Positions 1 through 7,546 of a stretch of DNA of 64,000 nt are shown here, one piece after another. Positions within the stretch are counted from its first letter, which is position 1. Each line of letters starts with the position of its first letter. The DNA comes from Chitinophagales bacterium (GTDB lineage Bacteria > Bacteroidota > Bacteroidia > Chitinophagales > LD1). The stretch spans positions 248,001 to 312,000 of the forward strand of contig JAHCHW010000001.1 in assembly GCA_026129525.1 (NCBI GenBank), written 5' to 3'. The translations under genes were made by a program, and so were the position numbers. The notes under the pieces are model-generated. The model worked only from the letters and a program-made list of their open reading frames with translations. It made no database searches and was not told where the DNA came from.

Positions 1-92
1 TCGTCCAGTTCAGCTTTTGTGGCTTTACGACCAATACCAAACGCCAAATCGTGTGAAGTAAGTTGTTTGTGTTTCTTAGGGAAGTAACTCAT
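1..92 (-). CDS. Partial CDS, N-terminal 30 residues of an unknown protein
   Basis: An ATG on the minus strand at 92 opens a frame that runs off the left edge. The visible peptide begins MSYFPKKHKQLTSHDLAFGI and is rich in Lys and His. I do not recognise the family. In many Bacteroidota recN lies downstream of porD, but these residues do not look like a RecN N-terminus and the reading starts a new gene here. The 111 bases between this start and porD hold no clear promoter box. Being truncated, the call rests only on an open frame with Bacteroidota-like codon use. Confidence 0.4.
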   Translation of the reverse strand, partial: MSYFPKKHKQLTSHDLAFGIGRKATKAELD

Positions 93-203
93 ATAGCGAA
101 TATCGGTAAAAAAAGACTTTGCATGGTTTAAACAAGATGCTAAGCCATACACTACTACTACCCATAGCTATAAAACAGAATAGCAACTACACAAATGCAG
201 AAA

Positions 204-1130
204 CTAATTCCTCACTAACTTATCGTACTTCGAAGCATTAGAGGGGTCGGTTCTGCGAAGTACGGTGAGGGCTTTTGCTTTTTCGCCCATATCAGCGCCC
301 GAAAACACGTTGAGCAATTCATCGCTCTTTGCCTGAAAAAATACGGCAAGTAAAACGGCATTCGGGTTATCGCGCGCTATTTTATCGAGTTTGTCAAGCG
401 CGTTCATAATGTTTTGGCGGGCAAGTGCGGGTTTTTCGTAAAAATTGTCCATGCCCATAAAATGATACTCGTAAATAGCCTGCTTGTAGCCATCGTATTT
501 GCTTGCCTGAAGGTTGTTGATTATCCAGTAGCGATTGCGGATGCCATCGAACGGTCGCCAACCGCGCGCATCGTTGGCATTGGTTGGCACGTTGTTCATT
601 ATCTGCTCTGCCATAGCAAAGTACTTAGCACCACCGCCCTTTGCCATGCTTTCGTAATCTAACCCGATAATCAAATACGCATAAAAACCCAACAACGAAG
701 TAAGGTTAGAGTTGTACTGCGTAAGGTTAAACTCCAACTGCTGGTTCATGGCGTAGGTAAAAATCCAATCGTTATCAATAAAATTAAAAATCGGTGAGTT
801 GTATGAACTGTTAAACACCGGGCGCGATGACTGCACCGTTACTCTTGCTTCGTAAATATCCTGCGAAGGCGACTTTTCGAGATTGATGAACATGTTGCAG
901 TCAATCCGCTCTTCGGGACCAAACTGGTCGGTAGTCCATGCGCGGGTATTCATAAAGTTGTTGAGCGATACCTGCATATTGTCGAAAATGGCGGGGTCAA
1001 CACCGTTTATTCGCTGCCCGTTTACAGTTACCTGGCAGCGTAGTTCCTGTGCTTGTGTATACAATGCAAACGGCACCAACAAAAACAAAAAGGCAATTTT
1101 TTTAAACCAGTATTTCAACAACATGCTCAT
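204..1130 (-). CDS. porD: PorD-like type IX secretion protein (DUF4835)
   Basis: A 308-residue secreted protein of the DUF4835 family, named PorD in Porphyromonas, where it is needed for the type IX secretion system. An N-terminal hydrophobic stretch ending near AQA (residue about 28) followed by the mature start ELRCQVTVNG is a signal peptide typical of this family. The body has the usual family features: an Asn/Tyr-rich region and a C-terminal LRRTDPSNASKYDKL segment. It overlaps coaB by four bases and closes the bamD-rpoZ-coaC-coaB-porD run, the standard Bacteroidota order, which supports the identification. The recN gene that often follows is not visible. Exact biochemical role of PorD is unknown; function in T9SS assembly is family knowledge. 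Confidence 0.85.
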   Translation of the reverse strand: MSMLLKYWFKKIAFLFLLVPFALYTQAQELRCQVTVNGQRINGVDPAIFDNMQVSLNNFMNTRAWTTDQFGPEERIDCNMFINLEKSPSQDIYEARVTVQSSRPVFNSSYNSPIFNFIDNDWIFTYAMNQQLEFNLTQYNSNLTSLLGFYAYLIIGLDYESMAKGGGAKYFAMAEQIMNNVPTNANDARGWRPFDGIRNRYWIINNLQASKYDGYKQAIYEYHFMGMDNFYEKPALARQNIMNALDKLDKIARDNPNAVLLAVFFQAKSDELLNVFSGADMGEKAKALTVLRRTDPSNASKYDKLVRN

Positions 1131-1774
1131 TTTCTTCGGGCAATAATTTTATACACGTAATCGGCTATGTCTTTTGCCACATCGGCTTTAGGCTTCAAAT
1201 CAAATTTAGCCACATTTCCATCTTTATCAATAAAGGTAACTAAGTTGGTATCGTGCCCGAAGCCTGCACCTTGGTGCTGCATGGAATTCAATACAATAAA
1301 ATCCATGTTCTTTCTACGGAGTTTTTCAGTGGCGTTTTTGAATTCATTATCGGTTTCGAGCGCAAAACCCACTACTATCTGTTGAGGAGTTTTCTGCCTT
1401 CCAAGTTCAGCGGCAATGTCTTTGGTTTTAATCATTTCAATAGAAAACGTCTCTTCCTTCTTTTTGATTTTAACGGCACTCACTTGTTTAGGCGTGTAAT
1501 CTGCCACGGCAGCAGCAAACACAATAACATCGCTTTGCTTAAAATATTGCGCGCAGGCTTCAAACATTTGCGCGGCAGTTTGCACGTTTACTTCTTTTAC
1601 CAAAGCATGAGAAGCGTACAAACCGGTTGGACCCTTTACCAACACCACTTCGTTACCGCGGGCGGCAAATTCATCGGCAATGGCAATGCCCATTTTGCCG
1701 GTTGAATGATTTCCGATAAAACGAACAGGGTCTATTGGTTCATAAGTGGGTCCGGCTGTAACAAGTACTTTCAT
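1127..1774 (-). CDS. coaB: Phosphopantothenate--cysteine ligase, stand-alone CoaB
   Basis: A 215-residue protein equal to the C-terminal half of the usual CoaBC (Dfp) fusion. It joins 4'-phosphopantothenate to cysteine using a nucleotide triphosphate, the second step of coenzyme A synthesis after pantothenate kinase. The start MKVLVTAGPTYEPIDPVRFI matches the CoaB domain; Asn22 follows the RFIGN motif that contacts the acyl-cytidylate intermediate, AAAVADYTP lies near residue 90, and the KxKK lysines sit near residues 102-105. An in-frame TAA lies six bases upstream of the ATG, and coaC stops 37 bases earlier, so the two domains are separate genes here. Translation start at 1774 is the only sensible one. 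Confidence 0.92.
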   Translation of the reverse strand: MKVLVTAGPTYEPIDPVRFIGNHSTGKMGIAIADEFAARGNEVVLVKGPTGLYASHALVKEVNVQTAAQMFEACAQYFKQSDVIVFAAAVADYTPKQVSAVKIKKKEETFSIEMIKTKDIAAELGRQKTPQQIVVGFALETDNEFKNATEKLRRKNMDFIVLNSMQHQGAGFGHDTNLVTFIDKDGNVAKFDLKPKADVAKDIADYVYKIIARRK

Positions 1775-1811
1775 TGCAGGTTAGCAAAGCGGCAACTACT
1801 ACTTCAGTGCC

Positions 1812-2357
1812 CTATGAGAAATAATCTTCCAAATGCTGCATAATGTGTTCCGGCTCTGCCATTCTGCCATCGCCTGTAAGTCCGCTGGCAAGTTCGCCAT
1901 GTTCAACAGGAATGAGAATGTTTCCAAAACTGTGCAGCATTTCTACATTGCGTTTTATGGATTTGTGTTTCCACATGTCTAAATCCATGGCAGGAGCAAA
2001 AAACACGGGGCACTTTGCCGAAAGGTAGGTTGCTAGCAGCATGTTATCGCAAATTCCGTTTGCCATTTTGCCGATAGTATTGGCTGAAGCAGGCGCTATA
2101 ACCATGGCATCGCCCCATAAGCCTAATTCCACATGGTTGTTCCAATTAGTCCCGTCATCGGTAAGGTCACTGAAAACGTTGTTGCGGCTGAGAGTGCTTA
2201 AAGTAAGCGGGGTTATAAACTGCGAAGCCGAAGCAGTCATAATAACTTTTACTTCGGCTCCGTTTTTTACAAGCAATCTGACAAGGAAGGCGGTTTTGTA
2301 GGCAGCTATGGAGCCGCACATTCCGATAATCACCTTCTTATTCTTCAGGTTGCTCAT
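1812..2357 (-). CDS. coaC: Phosphopantothenoylcysteine decarboxylase, stand-alone CoaC
   Basis: A 181-residue FMN-dependent decarboxylase equal to the N-terminal half of CoaBC; it converts phosphopantothenoylcysteine to phosphopantetheine. Visible motifs are GSIAAYK (15-21, FMN site), active-site His75 in NHVELG, PASANTIGKMANG (89-101), PAMDLDMW (122-129) and the substrate clamp GLTGDGRM (159-166). At position 158, where E. coli has the reductant cysteine, this protein has Ser158; other FCB-group sequences may share this, which I cannot check. The gene ends with TAG at 1812 instead of reading through a linker into coaB. It lies six bases after rpoZ in the same operon. Confidence 0.9.
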   Translation of the reverse strand: MSNLKNKKVIIGMCGSIAAYKTAFLVRLLVKNGAEVKVIMTASASQFITPLTLSTLSRNNVFSDLTDDGTNWNNHVELGLWGDAMVIAPASANTIGKMANGICDNMLLATYLSAKCPVFFAPAMDLDMWKHKSIKRNVEMLHSFGNILIPVEHGELASGLTGDGRMAEPEHIMQHLEDYFS

Positions 2358-2363
2358 CGGTTT

Positions 2364-2711
2364 TTAGTTGGCTTCGGCTGCTACTTCCTCCTGTTGGCGG
2401 TACGACAGTTCGTTGTTCAAAAACTCCTTAGTAGCTATAATGGTCGGATGAGGAAGTTTTTCGTAAAACTTCGAAATTTCAATTTGCTCGCGGTTTTCGT
2501 GAATTTCTTCCAAGCTATCGGTATGTGAAGCAAAGTCTTCCAGTTTAGCATGCAGTTCTTCCTTAATTTCTTTCGAAATTTGGTTCGCTCTGCGCGACAT
2601 TACATAAATGGCACGGTAAACGTTTCCTGTTTTTTCGCCCATTTCTTCAAGATTTTGCGTTTCAAGAACCGGGTTAATTTGGGTCAGTTTAATTTTCTTC
2701 AGCTTATCCAT
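2364..2711 (-). CDS. rpoZ: RNA polymerase omega subunit
   Basis: A 115-residue protein matching the Bacteroidota-type omega subunit, which helps assemble and stabilise the beta-prime subunit of RNA polymerase. The core GNVYRAIYVMSRRANQISKE (residues about 29-48) is the omega signature in which a helix rich in Arg and Asn packs on beta-prime; a Bacteroidota-specific C-terminal extension ends HPTIIATKEFLNNELSYR. The start overlaps the end of bamD by eight bases and coaC follows after six, so it is an internal operon gene. This placement beside bamD and coa genes is the usual one in the phylum and supports the call. Confidence 0.9.
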   Translation of the reverse strand: MDKLKKIKLTQINPVLETQNLEEMGEKTGNVYRAIYVMSRRANQISKEIKEELHAKLEDFASHTDSLEEIHENREQIEISKFYEKLPHPTIIATKEFLNNELSYRQQEEVAAEAN

Positions 2712-3858
2712 TGTTTTTGAGCTTTTTTATTTGTTCGGTCGAATTGTTGTATATCCTTTCGGCCTCTTTTATGAAGCGGCTTTTCGGAAAAAGGTCGACA
2801 AAGGTATAATAACTTTTGACAGTTTGCTCTAATGCGCCCACTTTTTGGCTTTCGCGCCTTTCTTCGCTAAGCATAAAATAAGCTTTTACAATCAGGAAAT
2901 AGCCTTTTTCCGTCCACTCGGCAATGTCGTTCAATTGGTTGGGGTCTTTTATAAAGGTTTTTTGTATGTCCGCTTCGGCAAAAGCGGTTTTAAAGTGTCG
3001 CTCGCGCTCGTTAAGAGGTGAAATCTCAGCCCATTCAAAAGCTGATTTTACTGCCTGGTAATGCGCTTTTGTTTCGAACCGCGTGGCTTCATCCAAATAT
3101 TTGCTTTCGGGGAAGCGGTATTTAAAATCGTTGTAGCTTTCAAGCACATGCTTGTAGCGTTCGCTTTTCTTTTGCGTTACTGAATTTTCGGCAAACATGA
3201 AATTTGCCTTTACAATCATAAAGCTGATTTTTTCATTTTCGTCAATATCCGGAAAATCGCGGAGGAGGTTCTCATAAGTGGTAGCTGCAGCTTTGTAGTT
3301 TTGAGTGCGGTAATACAACTCGGCATTATTCAAAGCCTTCTTTTCTAATTTTTTGCGGAGTTTGGTAATAGCTGCGTTGCTTTCGTTTACATAATTGCTT
3401 ACCGGAAACATGTTCAGGAAAAACTGGTAGGCATCAATGGCTTTGTAGGTAAAGGTTTGATCTAAATCCGCCTTGGGGCTTTGTTGCTCGTTGCTTTTGG
3501 CATACATGTACAAACATTCTTCGGCATGGGTACTGTTGGGGTATTGGTCGTAAAAGTTTTTGAAATGGTAAGCAGAAATAAGATAGTCGCCTTGCTTATA
3601 GTTTGCCATGCAATACATGTAGTACAACTCCTCAATGCTTTCTCGCCCTTTCATTAAACCAATTAACTCTTCAAAAACCGGAATACACTTTACGTACTCC
3701 TTTTTGTTGTACCAATAGATGGCTTTCTTCTTTTTGTATTCGAGGTCGGTGCTTTTTAAAACTTTTTCGGGGGTTTCGCAGCCGGTTACAAACAACAACA
3801 GGCTTACAACCGGGAAAATTATAATGTTGGAAAATCTGAAAACAGAAGGATGCGTCAT
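2704..3858 (-). CDS. bamD: Outer membrane assembly lipoprotein BamD
   Basis: A 384-residue lipoprotein of the beta-barrel assembly machinery. The signal peptide ends in a lipobox with Cys27 (FVTGC), so it should be anchored to the outer membrane. The mature part is built of TPR-like helical pairs, including AIYWYNKKEYVKCIPVFEEL near residue 45 and SAYHFKNFYDQYPNSTHAEE near residue 96, the classic BamD repeat. Length is longer than the E. coli protein, as is normal in this phylum. It is the first gene of the operon bamD-rpoZ-coaC-coaB-porD; a TATATTTG box lies 11 bases upstream of the ATG. Confidence 0.9.
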   Translation of the reverse strand: MTHPSVFRFSNIIIFPVVSLLLFVTGCETPEKVLKSTDLEYKKKKAIYWYNKKEYVKCIPVFEELIGLMKGRESIEELYYMYCMANYKQGDYLISAYHFKNFYDQYPNSTHAEECLYMYAKSNEQQSPKADLDQTFTYKAIDAYQFFLNMFPVSNYVNESNAAITKLRKKLEKKALNNAELYYRTQNYKAAATTYENLLRDFPDIDENEKISFMIVKANFMFAENSVTQKKSERYKHVLESYNDFKYRFPESKYLDEATRFETKAHYQAVKSAFEWAEISPLNERERHFKTAFAEADIQKTFIKDPNQLNDIAEWTEKGYFLIVKAYFMLSEERRESQKVGALEQTVKSYYTFVDLFPKSRFIKEAERIYNNSTEQIKKLKNNG

Positions 3859-3869
3859 AAAAAGGCTGG

Positions 3870-3877
3870 CAAATATA
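3870..3877 (-). promoter_or_regulatory. Probable -7 box of the bamD operon
   Basis: TATATTTG on the minus strand fits the Bacteroidota -7 consensus TAnnTTTG. It ends 11 bases before the bamD start codon, which would give a 5' leader of only a few bases. A good TTG/TTTG at -33 is not evident, so the promoter call is moderate. Confidence 0.5.
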
Positions 3878-3937
3878 GATTTTTAGGCTTTATGGGTTTA
3901 AGCAGCCTTAAAACGGAGAAGCTTGGAATTATTGCAT

Positions 3938-3971
3938 AAAAAAAGAGCCGGGCCCCTGACCTCCCGACTCT
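3938..3971 (-). terminator. Intrinsic terminator, minus strand
   Basis: Reading the minus strand, AGAGTCGGG (from 3971) pairs with CCCGGCTCT (to 3944) with one G-U pair and a 10-base loop, followed by seven T residues (3944-3938). On the plus strand the G-U becomes an A-C mismatch and there is no T run, so the element is directional. Confidence 0.75.
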
Positions 3972-4068
3972 TTACTAAACTTAAGCACTATGATACCTCC
4001 TTTAACGCGCAGATTCGGGAAAGGTTACATGAGGCAGATTTTTTTTTTGCGTTTGTTGGCAAATGGTA
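3938..4068 (-). ncRNA. Candidate small RNA upstream of bamD
   Basis: Between a Bacteroidota-type promoter (boxes at 4104-4107 and 4075-4082) and an intrinsic terminator (3938-3971) lies a transcript of about 130 bases with no convincing protein. It contains AAAGGAGGTATC, a near-perfect complement of the 3' end of 16S rRNA, which is striking in a phylum that rarely uses Shine-Dalgarno sites. Seven bases after GGAGG a GTG (3988) could open a 19-codon frame, but that frame runs through the terminator hairpin. It could be a stand-alone regulatory RNA, a leader peptide, or a 5' leader with attenuator for bamD, whose start is 80 bases downstream. No Rfam family was recognised. Confidence 0.5.
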
Positions 4069-4074
4069 AAACTG

Positions 4075-4107
4075 CAAAGGTATGCTGTTGGGTAAGTATT
4101 TATCAAA
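4075..4107 (-). promoter_or_regulatory. Bacteroidota-type promoter for the small RNA
   Basis: Minus-strand TTTG at 4107-4104 and TACCTTTG at 4082-4075 are separated by 21 bases, matching the TTTG / TAnnTTTG promoter form. The expected start is near 4068, and the next minus-strand feature downstream is the terminator at 3938-3971. Confidence 0.55.
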
Positions 4108-4234
4108 ACAATGCGAACAACTACACTTTGCAGATGTTTACTTTTTCGGGAATTGCGGCAGCATTCTATATTAGCACCGCTTTAGCAGAAAATACGCTAC
4201 AAACAGAAGAATAAAATTGAAGTAACCAGTAAGC

Positions 4235-5383
4235 ATGCCATTGAAGGACGTTTTTATTACACGCAGCGCAGTTTTTTTTCCTAACGAGCCGGTTTCGAAC
4301 AATGAAATGGAAAGTTATTTGGGTTTAATAAACGGAAAGCCCAGCCGAGCAAAAGCAATAGTGTTGCGTAACAACGGTATTAAACGCAGGTATTATGCTT
4401 TACAGAAGGGCGGTGTGCCTACCCATACCAATGCCCAACTGACATCGCTGGCGGTTCGCAATCTTTTCGAAAAAAATGCCGATGAATTAAAAGAGATAAA
4501 ACTGCTGTGCTGCGGCACTTCATCGCCCGACCAATTGATGCCATCGCACGGGGTAATGGTGCACGGCTGGCTGCCCGAAACTGGAGCCGTTGAAGTATTT
4601 ACTCCCTCCGGGAATTGTTGCGCGGGCATGCAAGCCTTAAAATACGCCTACATGGCAATACGCACTGGCGAAGTAAGCAAAGCGGTAACTACCGGCTCCG
4701 AGCGTTTGTCGCGCGCATTGTATGCCGAAAGTTTTGAGGAAGAAGCCAAAAGATTAGCGGAGTTGGAAGAGAACCCCATCCTTGCTTTTGAAAAAGAATT
4801 TTTGCGCTGGATGTTGTCGGACGGAGCAGGCGCCTTTTTGGTGAGCGATAAAAAGAACGAAGAGGGCTTAAGCCTACGTATTGACTGGATTGAAAGCGCC
4901 TCGTACGCGCATTTGGCAGAACCTTGCATGTATATGGCTGCCGATAAAACCCCCGATGGCAAATTGAAAAGCTACATGGATTTTACTCCGCACGAAATTA
5001 TGGAGCAGTCAGTGTTGAGCATGAAACAGGATGTGCGCCTGCTCGATAAGTACATTGTGGCGCTGGGGTACGAAACACTCAAAAGTATTTGCGATAAAAA
5101 GAATTTCAGCGTAGCGGAGATTGACTATTTCCTTCCGCATTTATCAAGCGAGTTTTTCCGTAAAAAAATTGCTGAAACATTAAACCAAAACGGGATGGGC
5201 ATACCACCCGAAAAATGGTTTACCAACCTTACCGAAGTGGGCAATGTAGGTGCCGGCTCTACCTACCTGATGATTGACGAACTGTTGCGCGGCAATCGCT
5301 TGCAAAAAGGGCAAAAGATGTTGCTCATGATTCCCGAAAGCGCCCGCTTTGCTTATGTGTATGCGCTGTTGACAGTTTGCTAA
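4235..5383 (+). CDS. darB: DarB-like ketosynthase III (dialkylresorcinol pathway)
   Basis: A 382-residue FabH-like condensing enzyme of the DarB type, which in dialkylresorcinol and flexirubin synthesis joins two acyl chains to form the cyclohexanedione precursor of the resorcinol ring. The N-terminus (FITRSAVFFPNEPVSNNEM, then LGLINGKPSRAK) is characteristic of DarB. The catalytic triad can be read: Cys129 in GNCCAGM, His302 in FLPHLSSEFF, Asn337 in VGNVGAG. Downstream are the small conserved protein and BtrH-like protein usually found with darB, but the expected partner darA is not adjacent; it lies at 42362-43264. Start is the first ATG, and no clear promoter was found upstream. Confidence 0.85.
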   Translation: MPLKDVFITRSAVFFPNEPVSNNEMESYLGLINGKPSRAKAIVLRNNGIKRRYYALQKGGVPTHTNAQLTSLAVRNLFEKNADELKEIKLLCCGTSSPDQLMPSHGVMVHGWLPETGAVEVFTPSGNCCAGMQALKYAYMAIRTGEVSKAVTTGSERLSRALYAESFEEEAKRLAELEENPILAFEKEFLRWMLSDGAGAFLVSDKKNEEGLSLRIDWIESASYAHLAEPCMYMAADKTPDGKLKSYMDFTPHEIMEQSVLSMKQDVRLLDKYIVALGYETLKSICDKKNFSVAEIDYFLPHLSSEFFRKKIAETLNQNGMGIPPEKWFTNLTEVGNVGAGSTYLMIDELLRGNRLQKGQKMLLMIPESARFAYVYALLTVC

Positions 5384-5458
5384 GATTCAATTTGCAATTA
5401 CTCATTGTTTTATTGCCCTCCCGAATTTTTACTTTTATCCTGCGTCTATTTCTGATTT

Positions 5459-5854
5459 ATGAAGAAAACCGACATACCGCAGGATCCCAGTCCGCTCGAT
5501 AAGTTTACCCGCGAAGTATGCTATGCCGTAAACGAGAACGGTGAGTATGAAACCGGCTTAAGCCGAGGCTGGCAGGTAAAAGCCGATGCACTGGGTATTA
5601 CGCTCAACGATGTACAACAGCGGGTGGAAGATGCTCGCAAAAAAATTGCCGCAGGCGAAGTAAGTGTGTTGCTGTTTTTTATAGAAGCCAATATGATGGA
5701 TGTGCCTATGGTTGCCGCTTACACCGGCTTTTGGCAATGGACGGTTAAGCGCCATTTAAAACCGCAGGTATTCAAAAATCTTTCCGATAAAAAATTACAG
5801 AAGTATGCCGAAGTGTTTAAGGTGTCAGTAAATGAACTGAGAAATTTCGAATAG
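5459..5854 (+). CDS. Small conserved protein of the darB cluster
   Basis: A 131-residue soluble protein that I recognise only by context: short proteins with this look lie between darB and the BtrH-like gene in flexirubin-type clusters. It has no signal peptide or membrane segment. An N-terminal segment (SPLDKFTREVCYAVNENGEY) is followed by helical stretches, VQQRVEDARKKIAAGEVS near residue 45, and a C-terminal half with KRHLKPQVFKNLSDKKLQKY that could be helix-turn-helix-like. Function unknown. It starts 75 bases after darB and is followed by the BtrH-like gene after 32 bases. Confidence 0.7.
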   Translation: MKKTDIPQDPSPLDKFTREVCYAVNENGEYETGLSRGWQVKADALGITLNDVQQRVEDARKKIAAGEVSVLLFFIEANMMDVPMVAAYTGFWQWTVKRHLKPQVFKNLSDKKLQKYAEVFKVSVNELRNFE

Positions 5855-5886
5855 CGCTGCTTCTGCTATATTGCTCTCCGTTCGTC

Positions 5887-6900
5887 ATGCAAATCAATTT
5901 TAAACACATACAGTCGGCACACTGCGAAAACGGAGTTACGACAAACCTGCTTTACCATGCCGGTGTAACACAACTTACCGAGCCGCTGGCGTTTGGCATA
6001 GGTGCGGGTATTTTTTACATCCACATACCATTTATGAAAGTAAATGGCGGACCGGCAATTTCGTTTCGCACCATGCCCGGCTATATTTTTAGCCGCACCT
6101 GCAAAGCGCTGGGAGTAGAAGTAGTTCGGAAAAAATTCTCTTCCAAAGAAAAAGCACAGCAGTTTTTAGATGCGTGTTTGGCAAACAATCAGCCTGCGGG
6201 TTGTCAGGTAGGGGTTTACTATCTCACCTATTTTCCCGAAGAGTTTCGCTTTCACTTTAATGCACATAATTTGGTGGTGTATGGCAAAGAAGGCGACCGC
6301 TACCTGATAAGCGACCCGGTAATGGAAACTGTTACACACCTTAGCGCTGCCGATTTGGAGCGCGTACGCTTTGCCAAAGGCGCCCTTGCCCCCGAAGGGC
6401 AAATCTATTATCCCAAGCAGGTAAAGCAAGTAACCAATGAACAAATCCGCAATGCCATTATTAAAGGCATAAAACACGCGGCATGGTTTATGACCGAAAC
6501 TCCTGTGCCTATTTTGGGTGTTGCCGGTATTCGTTTTACAGCAGGAAGAATAAGAACATGGCGCGAAAGCCTCGGAGTTCGCAGAGCAGGATTATACCTT
6601 GCTCAATTAGTACGCATGGGCGAAGAAATAGGAACGGGCGGTGCGGGTTTCCGCTTTGTATATGCCGCCTTTTTACAGCAAGCGCATAAGTATATCCCCA
6701 ACGATAACTTGCCGGCAATTGCCGACCGCTTTACCGAAATTGGCGATTTATGGCGGGCTTCTTCGGTGCAGGCTTCGGCTGTTTACAAAGGCAGGCTTAC
6801 CGAACAAAAAGATTTTGATACCATGAGCGATATGCTGCTGCACATTGCCGATAAAGAAAAAGAAGCGTTTAAAGCGCTGTTGAAGATTAAATGGAAGTAG
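5887..6900 (+). CDS. BtrH-like acyltransferase (BtrH_N plus DUF4872)
   Basis: A 337-residue protein of the BtrH family; BtrH moves an acyl group from an acyl carrier protein to a small molecule during butirosin synthesis. The N-terminal domain has a papain-like triad: Cys13 in SAHCENGV, His127 in FNAHNLVVYG and Asp143 in ISDPV. The C-terminal half (about 165-330) is the helical DUF4872-like region. In Bacteroidota this gene accompanies darB in flexirubin-type clusters, where it is presumed to handle acyl transfer from carrier protein. No signal peptide. The following DUF433 gene starts 53 bases downstream. Confidence 0.8.
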   Translation: MQINFKHIQSAHCENGVTTNLLYHAGVTQLTEPLAFGIGAGIFYIHIPFMKVNGGPAISFRTMPGYIFSRTCKALGVEVVRKKFSSKEKAQQFLDACLANNQPAGCQVGVYYLTYFPEEFRFHFNAHNLVVYGKEGDRYLISDPVMETVTHLSAADLERVRFAKGALAPEGQIYYPKQVKQVTNEQIRNAIIKGIKHAAWFMTETPVPILGVAGIRFTAGRIRTWRESLGVRRAGLYLAQLVRMGEEIGTGGAGFRFVYAAFLQQAHKYIPNDNLPAIADRFTEIGDLWRASSVQASAVYKGRLTEQKDFDTMSDMLLHIADKEKEAFKALLKIKWK

Positions 6901-6953
6901 CGTTGAAACATATCGGAAAAACGGTTAACAAAATTTCATTTTAACTTAGCTGC

Positions 6954-7181
6954 ATGAATACAGCCGACTACATTACTACCGACCCCGACATTCTTTTCGG
7001 AAAGCCGGTTATTAAAGGTACACGCATTCCGGTTGATTTAATTTTAGAGAAACTGGCAGCCGGAGAAACTTTCGAGCAACTGCTTAAAGCATATCCTTCT
7101 ATTTTCCATGAAATGATACAGGCTTGTTTACTGTATGCTGCCGATAACCTTAAAAACATCATAGTTCATAAAGCAGCATGA
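6954..7181 (+). CDS. DUF433 antitoxin
   Basis: A 75-residue DUF433 protein. The typical start DYITTDPDILFGKPVIKGTR, followed by IPVDLILEKLAAGETFEQLL, is the family signature: a winged helix with a GKPxIKGTRIPV turn. DUF433 proteins are the DNA-binding antitoxin half of pairs with DUF5615 toxins. The last four bases overlap the start of the toxin gene (ATGA), so the two are translated as a pair. Its place inside the darB operon, between the BtrH-like gene and the ABC ATPase, suggests that the pair was inserted into an existing operon. Confidence 0.88.
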   Translation: MNTADYITTDPDILFGKPVIKGTRIPVDLILEKLAAGETFEQLLKAYPSIFHEMIQACLLYAADNLKNIIVHKAA

Positions 7182-7546
7182 GTGGTTCTTCTATTAGGAT
7201 GGTTGCCGATGAAAGCGTTGATGCTGCTATTATTGAAGGTTTGCGAAAAGGCGGATTTGACGTTTACTCCATGTCAGAAAAACAACCTTCCGTTTCAGAC
7301 GACAACGTGCTTTCGGTCGCCACTACACATGCCGCTTTACGGATAACCGAAGACAAAGATTTCGGGGAACTGGTGGTAAGGCTTCGTAAACAGCATTATG
7401 GCATACGGTTGGTTCGATTGGCAGGAATTCCTTCAACCGAAAAATCCGGCTTGGTGGGTACTGCTGTTCAACAACATTTTCTCGCATTGCAACATTCCTT
7501 TTCGGTACTCGACCGCTCCAAACTCCGAATCAGAAATTTAAAATGA
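7178..7546 (+). CDS. DUF5615 PIN-like toxin
   Basis: A 122-residue DUF5615 protein, a PIN-like family paired with DUF433 antitoxins and expected to be a metal-dependent ribonuclease toxin. Acidic residues expected for the active site are visible: Asp11-Glu12 and Asp15 in VADESVD, and Asp59/Asp61 in ITEDKDFGEL. There is no obvious lesion, so the pair may be active. Start overlaps the antitoxin by four bases, and the stop overlaps the ABC ATPase start by four bases, giving a translationally coupled chain of three genes. Confidence 0.85.
   Translation: MSGSSIRMVADESVDAAIIEGLRKGGFDVYSMSEKQPSVSDDNVLSVATTHAALRITEDKDFGELVVRLRKQHYGIRLVRLAGIPSTEKSGLVGTAVQQHFLALQHSFSVLDRSKLRIRNLK

Noticed and set aside
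1774..1812. Frameshift joining coaC and coaB
   Set aside because: Both frames end or begin cleanly (TAG for coaC; TAA just upstream of the coaB ATG), so more than one change would be needed to fuse them.
3929..3988. 19-codon GTG peptide with strong GGAGG
   Set aside because: The frame passes through the terminator hairpin and T run, so an RNA role is more likely; kept only as an alternative.
3990..4214. 74-codon plus-strand frame upstream of darB
   Set aside because: Odd composition, no family match, and it overlies the better supported minus-strand promoter and small RNA.
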